Counted from the first letter of the stretch, positions 37,481 to 50,727 are shown. The stretch is 64,000 nucleotides of DNA from Siphonodentalium dalli (GCA_032622095.1 CP136069.1:36120194-36184193), one strand, 5' to 3'. Numbers and translations are program-made. Notes: generated from the letters alone by a model not told the origin.

Positions 37481-37587
37481 AAGAGGACTACATTGGGCGG
37501 TCAGTTAAAGAGGACTACATTGGGCGGCCATTTAAAGAGGACTACATTGGGCGGCCATTTAAAGAGGACTACCTTGGGCGGTCATTT
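37481..37587. repeat. 27-bp minisatellite, four units
   Basis: Units of the form agaggactacattgggcgg plus ccatttaa repeat in perfect 27-bp register, 45 bp downstream of the EGF-like exon. Confidence 0.85.
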
Positions 37588-37627
37588 GTACAAAAGTACA
37601 TCACATGAAGATCATAGCTGTCAAATA

Positions 37628-38470
37628 ACAATCAACAGAGGCGGACTGGGCCAAAAAACCGGCCCGGGAAATTAATATAATACCGGCCCATCTGCCGAGG
37701 CGCGGAGCGCCGAGTGGGGGAGGGTCTCTGTTCCGGGGGTGTCCACCTTGGTAAATTCAAACTGCACCCCTCCCCCTTGAATCAGAATCAGACCAAATAC
37801 ATGTTTTTGCATAATTCCATTTGCACCCCCTTGCACCTCAGTGCTCTGGCCTAATATCCTATATATTCATAAACCATGGTTCTATATATTGCCGGTATGA
37901 GACAATTCAGATATTTTACCTTAAAAATTGCATCAATTCTAACATCTAGCGGTCTAACTCCAGACAAATGCACACGGCTACGGACAAGAAACCAGGACAC
38001 ACCAGGCTGTCCATGGTTGTTCGGCCCGGGGTGAGAAAATTTTGAAAACTATACAAGAAAATCGCTAATCCTAGCATCTAGACTCGCCTCAACTGAAGCG
38101 TTCCTATTGTGTTGGAAATTTCAATTGGGGGATGGTCCGGGAGGGGTGCATGAGACATTTTTGGGGATTTACAGCTGGGAGTTAACGTTAAAATCTCGAG
38201 ATTAACGGGGTCTTTACGTGGTGTTATATGATGCTGACAAGTTCATTTAATGACAAAATTACGATTAGCCAATTAGGCTGGTTAAACAACACATGTGGCG
38301 GCCCACGTCGGTTTCAGTTGCGGCCCAACCACATATACCCCCCCTCAAACCGTAAAAAAACTCGGATTATCGCTTGATAGAAAATCACGTGGAATCATAA
38401 TTTGTCCGGCCTCCGGCCCATTGGGAATTTACCCGGTCTCCCGATCGGCCAGTCCGCCTCTGACGATCAA
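37628..38470. mobile_element. 827-bp hAT-like non-autonomous element
   Basis: Element 37,636-38,462 begins CAGAGGCGGACTGGGCC and ends GGCCAGTCCGCCTCTG. Inverted repeat similarity extends ~35 bp through the cccggg-aaatt stretch. The flanks acaatcaa (37,628-37,635) and acgatcaa (38,463-38,470) form an 8-bp target duplication with one mismatch. An 8-bp duplication and CAG...CTG ends are typical of hAT elements. No transposase is encoded. Confidence 0.8.
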
Positions 38471-40610
38471 CCATGAGTGGGTTAACCGGTCTCTTGGTGT
38501 ACAAAAACCACGCTTTTCTCGAATGAATACTTTTATGTTGTACAATAGATGCTAAACTTCATTTCAATACCAAGTTTGCTTGTGGGCATAGCTTTATCGC
38601 TATAAATGACAATTCTACAGCTGTTCTGCAGCCTTGATTTTGACAGCTTTATGGTAGTCAGTCGTGACCGAATAATGAAACTTCTGGTGTCCGGTCAGCG
38701 GCGGGATTAATGATTTTGTGGCGAATATCGGCCTTTCGTTAGACACCAAAACGAGCCACCTACGTAATATATTCCTTGATATATCGGCCGTACTACGCAA
38801 TTTCAAATTATTTTCAGCAGTTTGGTATTCTGTTCATTGTTCCATCCCATCCCGCAGATTGGCATGTCCCTCAGTTTGTGTTTTACTAGATGTCTTTCCA
38901 AACTAATAAACTGGTGTTGGGAGGCAATAGAACTGTATCAATGGAAATCATTGGGGAAAGAACCCTGCAAAAAAAAAAATCGCGCTCACTGAAGCAATCA
39001 CATTTGAAGCAATGAACACTCACACTGTGTCCGTGCCTCCACAAATATGATATATATATATTAACCAACGGTGAAGAAAACCAGAAAATTAATTGTACTG
39101 ATGTCACACAAAATTACATAATTATGGCGTTTGTTGGCGTTCAAAATACAATCAACGGGATATAACTCTATCGTATATGAAATCACACACTGACATACAT
39201 TTGGGGAATTCAATGTCAACAAGAGGCACATTGTAAATCTCCACCAGAGCGCACCACAGGTACATGTAACAAATATTGTATTACTTACTATAAAAAAGAA
39301 AGGTGTGACATTCTGGCGGCCAACTTTAAATTTGGTTTGGCGCCTTGGCCGTCGGGGGTTAATCTGCACCGATTTAATTCGGGTAAACGGCTAAATATGC
39401 AATAACTTAAGTATATAAACAGTATAATATGCGATTACCACTTCATATGTTGCTTATTTCCTTATTCCAATAAAAAGTGTTTGTATTTGAAATATTAGAT
39501 GAGTTTATATAAGTGACAAGTCAATATTTAGTCGGTATATTCACAGTGAATTGTAGCTGGCAGCTGATTGGTTGAAATATAAAAATACTTCTTTATTTTT
39601 TTTCCGTATGTCACATGACTTTTGTTGATACACAAAACGACATGCTGTCAAATATGGACGCTCGAAGTTGCAACCAGGAAGTAAGTTTCAAATTTCCCGC
39701 AAATAATCCAGAAATAACGCGGCGAATCGGTGAACATAAATAATTCACTGCGGGTCCCAGATGAAATACGGATGGATTCCCGATCAAGGTGCAATGTTTT
39801 GTCGTTGTAAACAGTTAGTAATACCAAATATTGTCAAATTCAAGCAGGTAGCACATTTCGTATACTAATCTGTTTTTTAACATAAGTCATAAAACATTTT
39901 GCCATTTATCCGAACAAAGTCGGTGCACATTAACTACCACACGGCCGAATCAACAATGGCTGCTCAATCTTACTACCAGAATGTCCAGCCTTATATGTAT
40001 ATAGTATATACATGTATATAAAAAATATTCACAAGCGCCTGTGGATCGCACCAGCCATACTTCCGATCTACCCTCCATGTAGTTTGGCTCATTGTGACTA
40101 TTAATGAGCCGGTGCATTTCTAATGGAAAGTGCCTTTCGTTTCCTATAGCGTCATCGGAACAAAATATATATATTATACAGTACCAGCCTAAAAAACAGG
40201 TGAAATCGAACCAATATGCTGCGAACGATGTGTTGATTGACCAATAAATAGCTTCCTGCAAATTCAATTAATATTCACTTATTCATACAAGCCACACCCG
40301 CGGCATTTGACTGCAATCTCATGAAGTTATCGAATAAACTATACACGTTAGCGTCGCGTATCTTAACTGACCAAAATCAAAACTAAAGTACGTTTACTCA
40401 TAATTGAGGAATGATCAGACAGAACAGGTATACTTTTAGTAGTCTTACAGTAATTGTCAAGCGCGTATTGTAAATAAGGAGATGACGCAACATAGAGCTG
40501 CTGTTTCTCTTAATAGTATGTCTTAAGCAATATGACGGTCCTGTTGATGGATGAGGGTGGGATAGCTCGGGTTGATTATTCATGCTTGTATATAGATATA
40601 TATATATAAG

Positions 40611-40757
40611 AAATAAACGGCGGTTTCAATGTGGTCATGGGATTTTGACCGCGAGAAAAAATCAGCAAACTGCATGAACCCCGAAGGGGTTCATGCGGAG
40701 TTTGCTGATTTTTTATCGCGGTCAAAACCCATGACCACGTTGAATCCGCCGTTTATT
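40611..40757. repeat. ~147-bp near-perfect palindrome
   Basis: Arms starting aaataaacggcgg and continuing through gtggtcatgg, ttttgaccgcga, aatcagcaaact and gcatgaacccc meet at a central gaagg. Only a few mismatches are seen. It is probably a fold-back MITE. AT-rich tatata stretches lie on both sides. Confidence 0.9.
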
Positions 40758-41282
40758 ATTTATATTTATATACTTAAATTCATTATGAACTAGGATTGTC
40801 TGTCTTCCCCACTATTTATTCATCTATTTAAATGAACGCATGGAGTTCAGTTCAGAAAGTGCGAATCCTCGTTTTTTGGAAAACCAAACATTTTGAGAAT
40901 CCGTTCTTGAAGAACGGAAAAAAAACGCAATTTCACAGTTTAGTATACACATATGGCAAACTGTCTTGTTTAGCTAGTAACTAATGTAGACGTGTTGATT
41001 TCAAGAATGATAACTGAAACTAACAATTAAGTTTCGGCTGTGTATAAGAAATCGACAACCCGCCGTTCTACCATACTGATATATTTGTGAGGTTGGGGGA
41101 ATATTTGTAGCGGTAAGGAAAATGATAAGTAACGGGATTTTTGAACATCAACGTTCAGTAACACCGGGCAACAACACTGATTATAGACCAAAATAAATTT
41201 CTTGCCAAATTCGGACGTACTATATATATACTCAAGCAGTCGGCAATGTCCGACAATCCCCGGTCATTTCCGGGACCAATGT

Positions 41283-41343
41283 GTTCATAAACCTATGAAC
41301 GACATTGGAAGTGACGTCACGTTACGTTCATAGGTTTATGAAC
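41283..41343. repeat. palindrome with central TGACGTCA
   Basis: GTTCATAAACCTATGAAC at 41,283-41,300 is the exact reverse complement of 41,326-41,343, and each arm is also partly self-complementary. The spacer contains TGACGTCA (41,312-41,319), the consensus CRE/ATF site. Regulatory function is unproven. Confidence 0.7.
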
Positions 41344-41409
41344 GCATTGAATAAGGGGGCGTGTCTACCGTAACGCTATGGGGAAATCGGAAGAGATATC
41401 AGGTGTATG

Positions 41410-41410
<1 letters not shown>

Positions 41411-41458
<48 letters not shown>

Positions 41459-41481
41459 CTATATATATATATATATATATA
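41411..41481. repeat. (TA)n microsatellite
   Basis: About 35 TA dinucleotides, interrupted once by gc, 300 bp upstream of lectin exon 3. Confidence 0.95.
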
Positions 41482-41782
41482 ACGGTATGAATATCTATTT
41501 AGTAGTCATTACTAAGCTATGTTTATTCACTATCTTGTCCCTCTGCAGAACTGTCAAGCTACATTCTTGTTATATTTATATATTATACTTTTTATAGTTA
41601 TACTATATGAATGTCACACTCTATGTTACTCTTTTGTATATATGCATATGCTCAATTGTCTGCAAATTTTGCATCTGTTAGCCATTAAACAATTAGCTAT
41701 ATATCTATCTATCAATTGAAACAATGTATGCTTTAATTGGTAGCTTATATATCATTAAATATATATCATGCTTATGTTTTAG

Positions 41783-41989
41783 GAACCACCAGTGTAATGT
41801 GCCGTGATGACATCGGCTACTCATTCCTCACCCAAGAGAAGTGCATTAAAGTTAATACGGCGATACTGACTAGGACCGACGCCATAAATCAGTGCAGATC
41901 AGAAGGAGGGGAACTCCTCCTTGTGAACGATGACATGAAATTCAACGCCATCAAGACGGTGTTGACATCCTTGGACCCCACAGGACAGA
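41783..41989 (+). CDS. lectin gene exon 3: C-type lectin domain, N-terminal half
   Basis: Follows ttttag at 41,782 and ends before GTGAGT at 41,990, phase 1 on both sides, so it fits exon 2 and exon 4. It encodes the first half of the C-type lectin fold, including the helix Thr-Asp-Ala-Ile-Asn-Gln-Cys and the Gly-Gly-Glu-Leu-Leu-Leu-Val-Asn strand. Relative to the exon at 4,007 it has eight amino-acid changes and three silent ones. No stop or frameshift is present. Confidence 0.88.
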
Positions 41990-44240
41990 GTGAGTATAAT
42001 TAAAATGATTACACGGAATGGTGTCATGTTTGTCTCTTTAAAACCAACGATACACTTTGAGATGTATATCTCTAGAACTCCGATTAACAAATATCTCGTT
42101 ATTGTCGAATATTCGTATATAACGATTGGCTATGGACAATTTATTTCGCAGTGCATTCACCTTCGATAATTTCAGTGTTATGACTGGAATACCGTTTGTA
42201 ATCACAAAGGCAGCTTCGGAATAGTAACTCCATGTCCTAGGTGATGTACATATGCCACAAACAGCCACACACACTATACATGTTACATGATTACTTACCA
42301 GTATAAATATCTTACATGACTATCCTGCGTTCTGATTGGCTCCACACTGCTATACTATTTTCCGATAGTATCCAACATGTAGTAGCAATCCTACTCACCT
42401 ACTATTCTTTTTTCTATAATAGTAACATATTAATGTGGAGCAATCAGATTGATACCTGAAGGCACGACAAACCTGAAACAAAATATGTACCTTGTACATT
42501 ACTCATCGCAATATCGGCATATTATTATACGTGTTAATTCATTTCATGCCTATAGAAGCGTTCAACCATAGCTACAAAATGTATGAACATAGTTTGTCCA
42601 ATTATCGTTTAAATTGGATTTGAAATTGTTGATGGCGCCAACTACAAGTAGGTCACATTCATAATGGTAGTTTATTACAATTGTTTGTGCATCTTGACAA
42701 CTGTTTCTACGTCTCCTTGAGTTATACTGTAAGTTCGTCTTGGTCTTCCTGTTTCCGAGAGTAACGAAGGTATAGTCATACTGTATTTGTGGACTATTTT
42801 AGACATTTAAACAACAACGTTCCTCAATTGGCGATATTCTGGAGTTGGTGTCCCTAACGATTGTAATCGATCTTCATATGTTGGTGGAACATCGCGGGAA
42901 ACTGAAATTTCAGTTGTAGTTTATCCCGAGCCCACGGTTGGTCATCTACATGGTATTCAATACGGAATGTACGTTTCCGAGTGCTATCCACATGACGCGT
43001 TGTCATACGATCACCAACTAACTGAGCTACTATTGATACCGGAACAATCACCTCGATTACTACTCCGGGTAACCAAATGCGATATGACTTAACCGAAACG
43101 GTATCATCACTATCAAACGAACGGTTACGAGCAGGACTATCGTGTTCTTTTTTATCATATTATTTATCAATCACTCGAGGGTTCAAATCAGGGAAAATTC
43201 TGTCAAGATTGGAATCAGTCGCCGCCAAGTTTTTAACTCAGAAGGCGAAATACATGTTAAACTTTGCGGCAGCCTTCTACACTGGTGTATCCGTATAATT
43301 CGGTCATATTTGAAAATCTGGCCTTGTCAATGATAATCCGGCCTTGTGAATATCATGGCGGTACGCGTTAACTGATAAAAATGGCATCAGAGACACCAAA
43401 ATTTCAGAACAAACACTATGTACGACGAGTTATGTGTATAAAGTTTACAGTCACATCATACAATGTACTAGCAGGGTTACCCGGCGTTGCCCAGGTTAAA
43501 GTGATGTGAAACCCTCTGTGGATATTTGGTGGGAATAGAGAATACTCTTGCCCTCAAAGTCTTACACGTATTCTCATAACTTGTATATCCAATGGCATCA
43601 CAAAACATGATTCTTATACATGGAATATAAGTAGTGGCTCACCTTGTCAGGTCGGAGCGATTATAATTTTGTTTATCGCGTTTAATCCGTCCCACCAATA
43701 AAGAAGTATTTATTTAGTTACAACTGCGTATACTTCAGACGTTATAGCATGAAACGTGAACATCATAAATACATTAGTTCGAAAAAATAAAAGACGACAA
43801 TTGTGTTTTACATAGAGATGTATCAATCAATCAATCAATCTAGTTTATCATATCTTCATGAAGATACAGATGTTTTAAAGATATTTCCAGGTGCTCGTCT
43901 GTTCTGGTGCTATATACTGGCTAACAATTTTCAGTTTAAAAGAATTCATGTTATGCATGTATAGCACCTACGTGTGCCCGACAAGGCGATATTTTGAGTT
44001 GTTTATGTTAGGCGATGAGTCTGTTCTAAAAAATGAAAGAATGTCAATATTGAAGGATCCTGAAAAGTCATGTGCTACGGACTGCGTTTTCCTTTATCTA
44101 AGAAGTAACCACATTTGACTGCACACTGTGAGCACTATTTTTGAACAGGCCTGCTGTACATTTCCATATCTCTTGGCATTTATAACGTTTTTTGTGGAAA
44201 CTATATTGAATGGGACAGACTCAATCGTGTTATAATATAT

Positions 44241-44640
44241 ATGTGGATGTGGTAGCCCAGTGGGTAGAGTGTCGGACTTGTAATGGTGTTAATGCACCGG
44301 CGTGAGTTCGCGCCTCGCTCGGTGGACTATTGTGTCCACAACAGTGGCTTTGCCGAATTGAGCGGTGTGTGTGCTATATATAGCCACAAGCTGTTTCAAA
44401 TCTCGCGCCAGGTTGTGACCCTTGGACAAGGTCACTTGTACTGTGCTCGCTTCGTCGTACCTAGACGCGAAATATGTACCTGGTTGTTGGGTATCCGTAA
44501 GCCGCTCTAGTGAAGCGCCTGTAAAATGTCAGCAGGCACAAGACTCGGCATTACTCATAAAAAACAGCTGGGGTAATAATGTAAGCGCTTAGAGTTACAC
44601 CAGGGATTAAGCGCTATATAAATGATATACATTATTATAT
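44241..44640 (+). mobile_element. tRNA-derived SINE
   Basis: The head contains a good pol III A box (tagcccagtgg, about 44,253) and a B box (gagttcgcgcc, 44,304-44,314) within a tRNA-like stretch whose anticodon region cttgtaat suggests a tRNA-Thr origin. The body includes cccttggacaaggtcactt, resembling the conserved central motif of several animal SINE groups. The tail taagcgct...attaagcgctatataaat is typical of SINEs sharing a LINE 3' end. It lies within the Helitron-like element. Confidence 0.75.
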
Positions 44641-45169
44641 ACATGAGCCATTCTAATATGCAATCCTCTGACGATTCAAGGTCCCTCAGTTTGAATGAAT
44701 ATATGCAAATAGATTGATATAGATATAGTTTTAATGCTTTCTTCTATGTATCTGTGTTGCTAGATCATTATAGGAATACCCTGATTTCCATCCCCATATA
44801 AATATGACAGTTGAGAAGATATAATTGTTCAAGTGACTTAATTCGGTCACCATTTGTCGAGATTGTGAAATTGGAATGCCAAAAACTCATTAGAACGACA
44901 TAAAGATGGCCTGGAAGATGACTATATATAACTTTGTTGGATAACGGCGAATTGAACAATCTTATAAATGCTAGTGAATCTCCTCTCGCCATCCATGACC
45001 CCAAATGTGATTTAATTCATCATGTCATTAGTGAAGAACGTACATGAATTTGGTAGAATCAGTGGTAAATATAGTTGTATCAATTTAGTGCAACTCCCCT
45101 CATGGATGACTTGAACCGCGCCACTTTTGTCATATTTAAACCACGTTTATTAGACTCATTAATGCATTA

Positions 45170-47640
45170 TATAATGGGGATGATTATATATAAGTTTGGT
45201 GGTAATCGACAAATAAACAAATTCTTATCATAGTTATTAACCCCGGCCCCCATCTCTCACCCAAACGGCACCAATTGCGCGTCTTTAAATCACACGTTTA
45301 TATTCCTAATATCACGGAGAAGAATAATATATCAATTTGGTCGAAATCTGTGCCGAAAATAGCCCCTCCCCTGACACCAACAACGTCACTTTAGAAAATT
45401 TTAACCCGCACCATTATCTTACTCGTAAAAGGTTAACCCTGTTAGACCGCCTTGGTGCCATCTCGATTGTACCCTTAGAGTTATATATAGAACACAGACA
45501 GATATTCGCAAATATATGATTCATTGTATCATTTGAGAAGAACGTGTATGAGTTTGATGGTAATTGGCACTAAACATATTTTTTATAAGTTTTGGTGACC
45601 CTCCCGTCCCTATTTCGGACTCAAGCAGCGCCACTTTTGACATCATTAAACCACACACTTATACTCATTATAGAACATTGGCGAGTTCACAAATTCGTAT
45701 CAAATTTAGGGCCACCATTGTATATAAAGTCACCAATTTGGCGCATTTAAACCACTCGATTAGATTATTCGTATCACGGAGAAGAATATGTATCAATCAG
45801 GTGGAAATTGGCGCTAAACATATTGTTTATCAATGTTTGTGTCCCTCTCACCTCTAGGTACCCCTGACTCAAATGGCCCCACTTTTGACATCTTTAAACC
45901 ACACAATTAGAGTCCTGGTATCATGGAGATTATTATTTGTAAGTTTGGTGCTAATCCGCGACTAAACAAATTTTTATCAAATTTAGTGCCCACCCCAACA
46001 CATCTTTCACCAAAGCAGCACCGATATGACGTCTTTAAAATCACACGATTAGATTCCTCATATCATGGATAAGAATGTGGTTCAATTTGGTGGAAATTGG
46101 CGCTAAAAATATTGTGTATCAATTTGTGTGCCCCTCTCACTTTCAGTGCACCCCTGACTCGAATGACGCCACTTTTGACAGCTTTAAGCCACGTCATTAG
46201 ACACTTCATACCATGGGGATGAATTTGTATAAGTTTCGTGGCAATCGGCGACTAAACCAATTCTTATCAGATTTAGTACCCACCCACCGCCCCCCAAATT
46301 TCTCATCCCAACGAAACCAATTTGGCGTCTTTAAATCACACAATAAGATTGCTTGTATCATGGAGCAGATCTCAGAAGAATGTGCATCAATTTGTTGGAA
46401 TTCGGCGCTAAAATTATTTTTTATTAATTTTGGTGCCCCTCTCCCTTTTCAGGCATCCCTGGCGCGAACGGTGCGACGTTTGACATATTTAAACCACACC
46501 ATTAGATTCCTCATATTATGGGGATGATTATATATAAGTTTGGTGGCAATCGGCGACAAATTTTGTTCTGCCCCTTCCCATTTTCTGCCCCTGACAACAA
46601 CGGCGTCACTTTAGAAAATTATAGCCCTCGCCATTACCTTTCTCGTAAAAAGTTACCCCTATTAGATCCCTTTTCTGCCATTTAGGTGGTCCCCTGTGAA
46701 TTTATGTAGAACACAGACAGACAGACATATTGTGCATCAATTTTGGTGCCACTCTCCCCTTCCGGGCATCCCTGACGCGAACAGCGTGACTTTTGACATA
46801 TTTAAACCATACCATTAGATTCCTCATATTATGGGGATGATTATATATAAGTTTGGTGGCAATCGGCGACAAATTGTTTTCTACCCTTCCCCCTTTTCTG
46901 CCCCTGACAACAACGGCGTCACTTTAGAAAATTCTAACCCTCGCCATTATCGTTCTCGTAACATGATACCCATATTAGACCCCTTTTGTGCCATTTAGGT
47001 GGTCCCCTGTGAATTTATATAGAACACAGACAGACCGACAGACAGACATATTGTTTATACATTTGTATGCCCCTCTCACTTTGAGTGCACCCCTGACTCG
47101 AATGACGCCACTTTTGACAGCTTTAAGCCACGCCATTAGACATCTCATGCCATGGGGATGAATTTGTATAAGTTTCGTTGCAATCGGCGACTAAACCAAT
47201 TCAGAGTTAGTACCCACCCACCGCCACCCCAAATCTCTCACCCCAACGACACCAATTTGGCGTCTTTAAATCATCACACAATAAGATTCCTTGTATCATG
47301 GAGAAGATCTCAGAAGAATGTGTGTGCATCAATTTGGTGGAATTCGGCGCTAAAATTATTTTGATAAACTTTGGTGCCCCTCTCCACTTCTGGGTATCTC
47401 TGACGCGAACGGCGCGATTTTTGACATATTTAAACCACACCATTAGATTCCCCATATTATGGGGATGATTATATATAAGTTTGGTGGCAATCGGCGACAG
47501 ATTATTTTCTGCCCCTCCCCATTTTCTGCCCCTGACAACAACGGCGTCACTTTAGAAAATTCTTACCCTCGCCATTATCTTTCTCGTAAAAAGTTACCCC
47601 TATTAGACCCCTGTTGTGCCATTTAGGTGGTTCCCTGTGA
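45170..47640. repeat. ~310-bp tandem array inside the Helitron-like element
   Basis: The landmark atggggatgattatatataagtttggtgg recurs (in parts) at about 46,212, 46,518, 46,831, 47,152 and 47,459, intervals 306-321 bp, with more degenerate copies to about 45,175. A second landmark, ctcgtaaaaagttacccc, recurs at about 45,420, 46,648, 46,955 and 47,585. Confidence 0.8.
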
Positions 47641-49273
47641 ATTTCTATAGAATACAGACAGACAGACATTCGCAAATATAGATATAGACAGGCGTTGTTT
47701 TTCATGAGATTAGCTATACTTAATATGTAAACATTATGATATCAAATTTTCTCTGTATTGTATGCAGCGTGATCATCAGGTAGGACAGTGTCTTAGTGGT
47801 CTGATGGTGAGTCTGGTATGCCTACCGTATGATGCCAAATGCTGGCTATTTGCTGCTGAAATGTTCAGAAGCAATTTCAGGTCAGATTCCGTTCTAACAC
47901 AAAATAATATATAATTAACTTAGAAATGTTCACAATTTGACTAGTTTTGGAGAAGAATATTCATTTCCAGTCTCATAGAAATCTTACGTGCTGTACATGT
48001 CTCCGGCTATTATCTGTGTATTGGCTGCAGCACTAGCGTGACAACTAGTACTATGCCTACCATATGTCAAGATATACCTACGTGTCTACGGCTACACCAC
48101 ACAAATCCTCTCAATAAACAAATGTACGCCGTTTTAACTACGATACATGACGTAGAGACGAAAATAAACGCCGTTGCAACTAAATACACACCAGCATTAT
48201 TGCGCGGAGTGAATGTAAATTTCTTAATAGAGTATATATTGGCACAAAGTTTACAGGAGTGGTTAAAACACCTATGCATGCCTTATGCATAGCAGTTAAC
48301 TCTTTGTCGACGACGATATATGAAATATCATATACTTTGTTCCTAACTGAAATCTGACTTTGTACGCACGTATACATGCAGGGTATGTTGTTGAGAAATT
48401 TCAAAAATTAAAAGTAAATCCTGACTAGAGTGTTCTCCTTCCAGAATGGTTTGTTTAGAAATCCATACATTACATCACAAAATTATCATGCATTTGAAGT
48501 GATTGATTGACTTTTGAAATGTCATAAGTAGATACATGAATCACACCGCTGCATGGGTTTGCATGCATTTGTGCCCATACTGAAGTTGGCCGTTGGCATT
48601 AATCGAATAGTCTCTTGATGAATCCTGATTGGGATTTGGACCAGACTGAATAATATATGCTTGGCTGGTTGATCGAATCTGACCACATGTGACTACAGTG
48701 AGTGACACACACAGCTGTTGAATTTCTGGTGATGTTGATTCAAAAGTCATGCCGTCAGTTTGAAATCAGGATATTATATAATTTATGGATATTATCGGAC
48801 TGTTAATATGTATGTACGTGTGCACAAAGTTAGGTTTTGGTTGTTAAGTATGTGCCAAATATTTTAAAAAATCTGGTACCAGTATGTATAGTATTATTAT
48901 CACTACATTTGATATGTTTATTTGTTTTCATTCAATTTGGTGACGTTTTTATACTCCCCATCCAGTTATAGAATTTGGTACACATGTCCCATTAACTCTC
49001 TTTATACGTAATACCCAATGATGAGAAGTTCCCATAGGAAATGTTCGGACAATAGGTCGTTTGTCGAACTTGTTATCTGAATATTTCCCAACCAATAAAA
49101 ATGAATCTTTATGCTCTTGTATTATTTGTTTGTTCTGCCTGTCGTCTGCTTTTATTATCTGAACACCACTCTAAATGAAAAATACAATGTTCCAATGCAT
49201 ATATAGTTTCATGTTTCACATCACCCATAAATGGCGCCTTCGGGTGGATCAAAAGCTGTGTTATGTATTTTAT

Positions 49274-50345
49274 TATACTTCCATGGTGTAACCAAGGAAG
49301 TATATTGTTTTTCTATTGGGGCCGTTTTCCGTTTTATTGAAAATACTCAGAAACTAATTGGAGGAGAACCGTGAAATCTCTAGGGAACGTAGGCATCTAA
49401 GGGATACTGAAAATGAAGGTATCGCGATGTCGCCAGAACGCTTCGCCACGGAATGAAATTAAAAAAAAATATATTTTTCACTATTATTATTATTATTATT
49501 TAAATACTCAACACTTTTATAAACACTATATTTCGGAAAGTATGAGCAGTAGAAAATTAAAAGTTGGTAAGTATGTTGGGGCAAATGAGTTTTATGCCTT
49601 AGTCGCATTGGTTGTACTCAGCTGTTCTTTTGTATCATTGTAGATAACCGAATTCGGTTTTCGCAGTCCTCTTGGTAGTTGTCAGTTCATTGCGAAAACA
49701 AAAACTGGACAGGGTCGGTCATATATTTTTACATTGGGGTAGGGGCAAATTTTTCGAAAAAAAAAAATTCTTAACGAAAGTAGTCAAAACTTGTGTCCGA
49801 GTTTTTTTCCTGAGGAGTTACCGCCCATAAAATGGACACACTATACACCAGGATGAATAAACCAAGTTATTTTATTTTATTATTATTTTTTTTTTAAAGT
49901 ACAGAGCTCTAAATTTTTTATTGCATATTCCGAATTGGACGAGAGAATAGCACTCGAATATACTGCTTAAAAATGTTTTTACCCTGGACTTTCCGCGTTA
50001 CGGGGTACGGAAATATTGCAACTATTTTTCCGCCAAATCCAAACCGGCTGGTTAAAGAGCAAGGTAATGTCGTAGCATGTACGTTGACATACTTTATGTA
50101 CGTCCCAGAAGTTTGACGGCTATACTATAAATGTAACATGCCCAACGGAGAATGTGTGTCAGTGTGGGTTGAGACTTTAGGAAAATTCCACGAAAATTGC
50201 AAAGGGGGGAAAATTCAAACATCGAGATAATTTTTTTTTACGCGTACATCTGACGGCTAGTATTAATGCGCATCCAGAGGGCGATTTTCTAATTTTCAGA
50301 TGGAACGGTTTACTCGTGACAACGCTATATATCATAAAAATGTAT
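49274..50345. other. unclassified repeat between host intron and LINE
   Basis: Starts with a small palindrome (tatacttccatggt gta accaaggaagtata). A region at about 49,940-50,320 is clearly related to 60,790-61,110 (tccaaacgggctaatg- and ctactataaatg-type phrases), so the ends of the large insertion carry related sequence. The tatacttccatggt start recurs in reverse at 61,778-61,791. Confidence 0.5.
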
Positions 50346-50727
50346 ACTTATGTAGGATAGGATAGGATATGATATTTTATTTGCAATACACATATCTATT
50401 ACATAATAGTGGCGAAAATTATGGAAAATTATGTCGTATATTGTGGGGGATGGCATAGTCTGGCATGACTGTCTTCCTGCCATCCCCAGTATGGTGAATA
50501 TAGAAACTAATAACAATAGTAAGATGGCTTCGGGTGAGCCGTGCACATATTGTGTATATGTAATTTATAAGTTTAGGGCTTAGTTAAAGAGTGTGTGAAA
50601 TTGGATACTACCCGAGGGCTGTTCAATATCATGTGTATGGTTCAAATTCAGATGAGGTGGTAGTATTTTTGGCGGATGAGGATACAGGGACTACTGATTC
50701 GTTTGGTTGGTGTTGACGTTGAAACCG

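Larger units (their letters stand above)
37436..41782 (+). other. lectin gene intron 2
   Basis: 4.35-kb GT-AG intron. It contains a 27-bp minisatellite, a hAT-like element, a ~147-bp palindrome, a smaller palindrome with a CRE-like core and a (TA)n tract. A ~75-bp block near 38,980-39,055 matches about 950-1,030. No further exon recognised. Confidence 0.7.
43468..47685 (-). mobile_element. 4.2-kb Helitron-like composite element
   Basis: Read on the minus strand it starts TCTATATTTGCGAATGTC-like sequence (right edge about 47,682-47,688) and ends in a GC-rich stem (cctgggcaacgccggg) followed by taaccctgCTAG|T, the CTAG lying at 43,468-43,471. The uninterrupted target is visible in copy A at about 5,580-5,590 (tattgcataggcgttg). 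Inside are a SINE, a ~310-bp tandem array and several acagacagacag tracts. No Rep/helicase frame is visible, so it is non-autonomous. The internal tandem repeats recall the bivalve 'pearl' elements, now often regarded as Helitron relatives; this link is inference. Confidence 0.65.

Noticed and set aside
43891-44118. 75-codon frame in the Helitron-like element, faintly like a LINE C-terminus
   Set aside because: The resemblance is limited to a few residues and the key Cys/His pattern is not clear.
44241-44330. Possible functional tRNA gene
   Set aside because: A and B boxes are present, but the anticodon arm carries extra bases and the sequence continues into a SINE body and tail.
48038-48292. 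84-codon open stretch in lectin intron 3 with a protein-like look
   Set aside because: The counterpart in copy A (about 6,050-6,215) has a stop and a frameshift, and the differences include as many replacement as silent changes. I see no splice sites.
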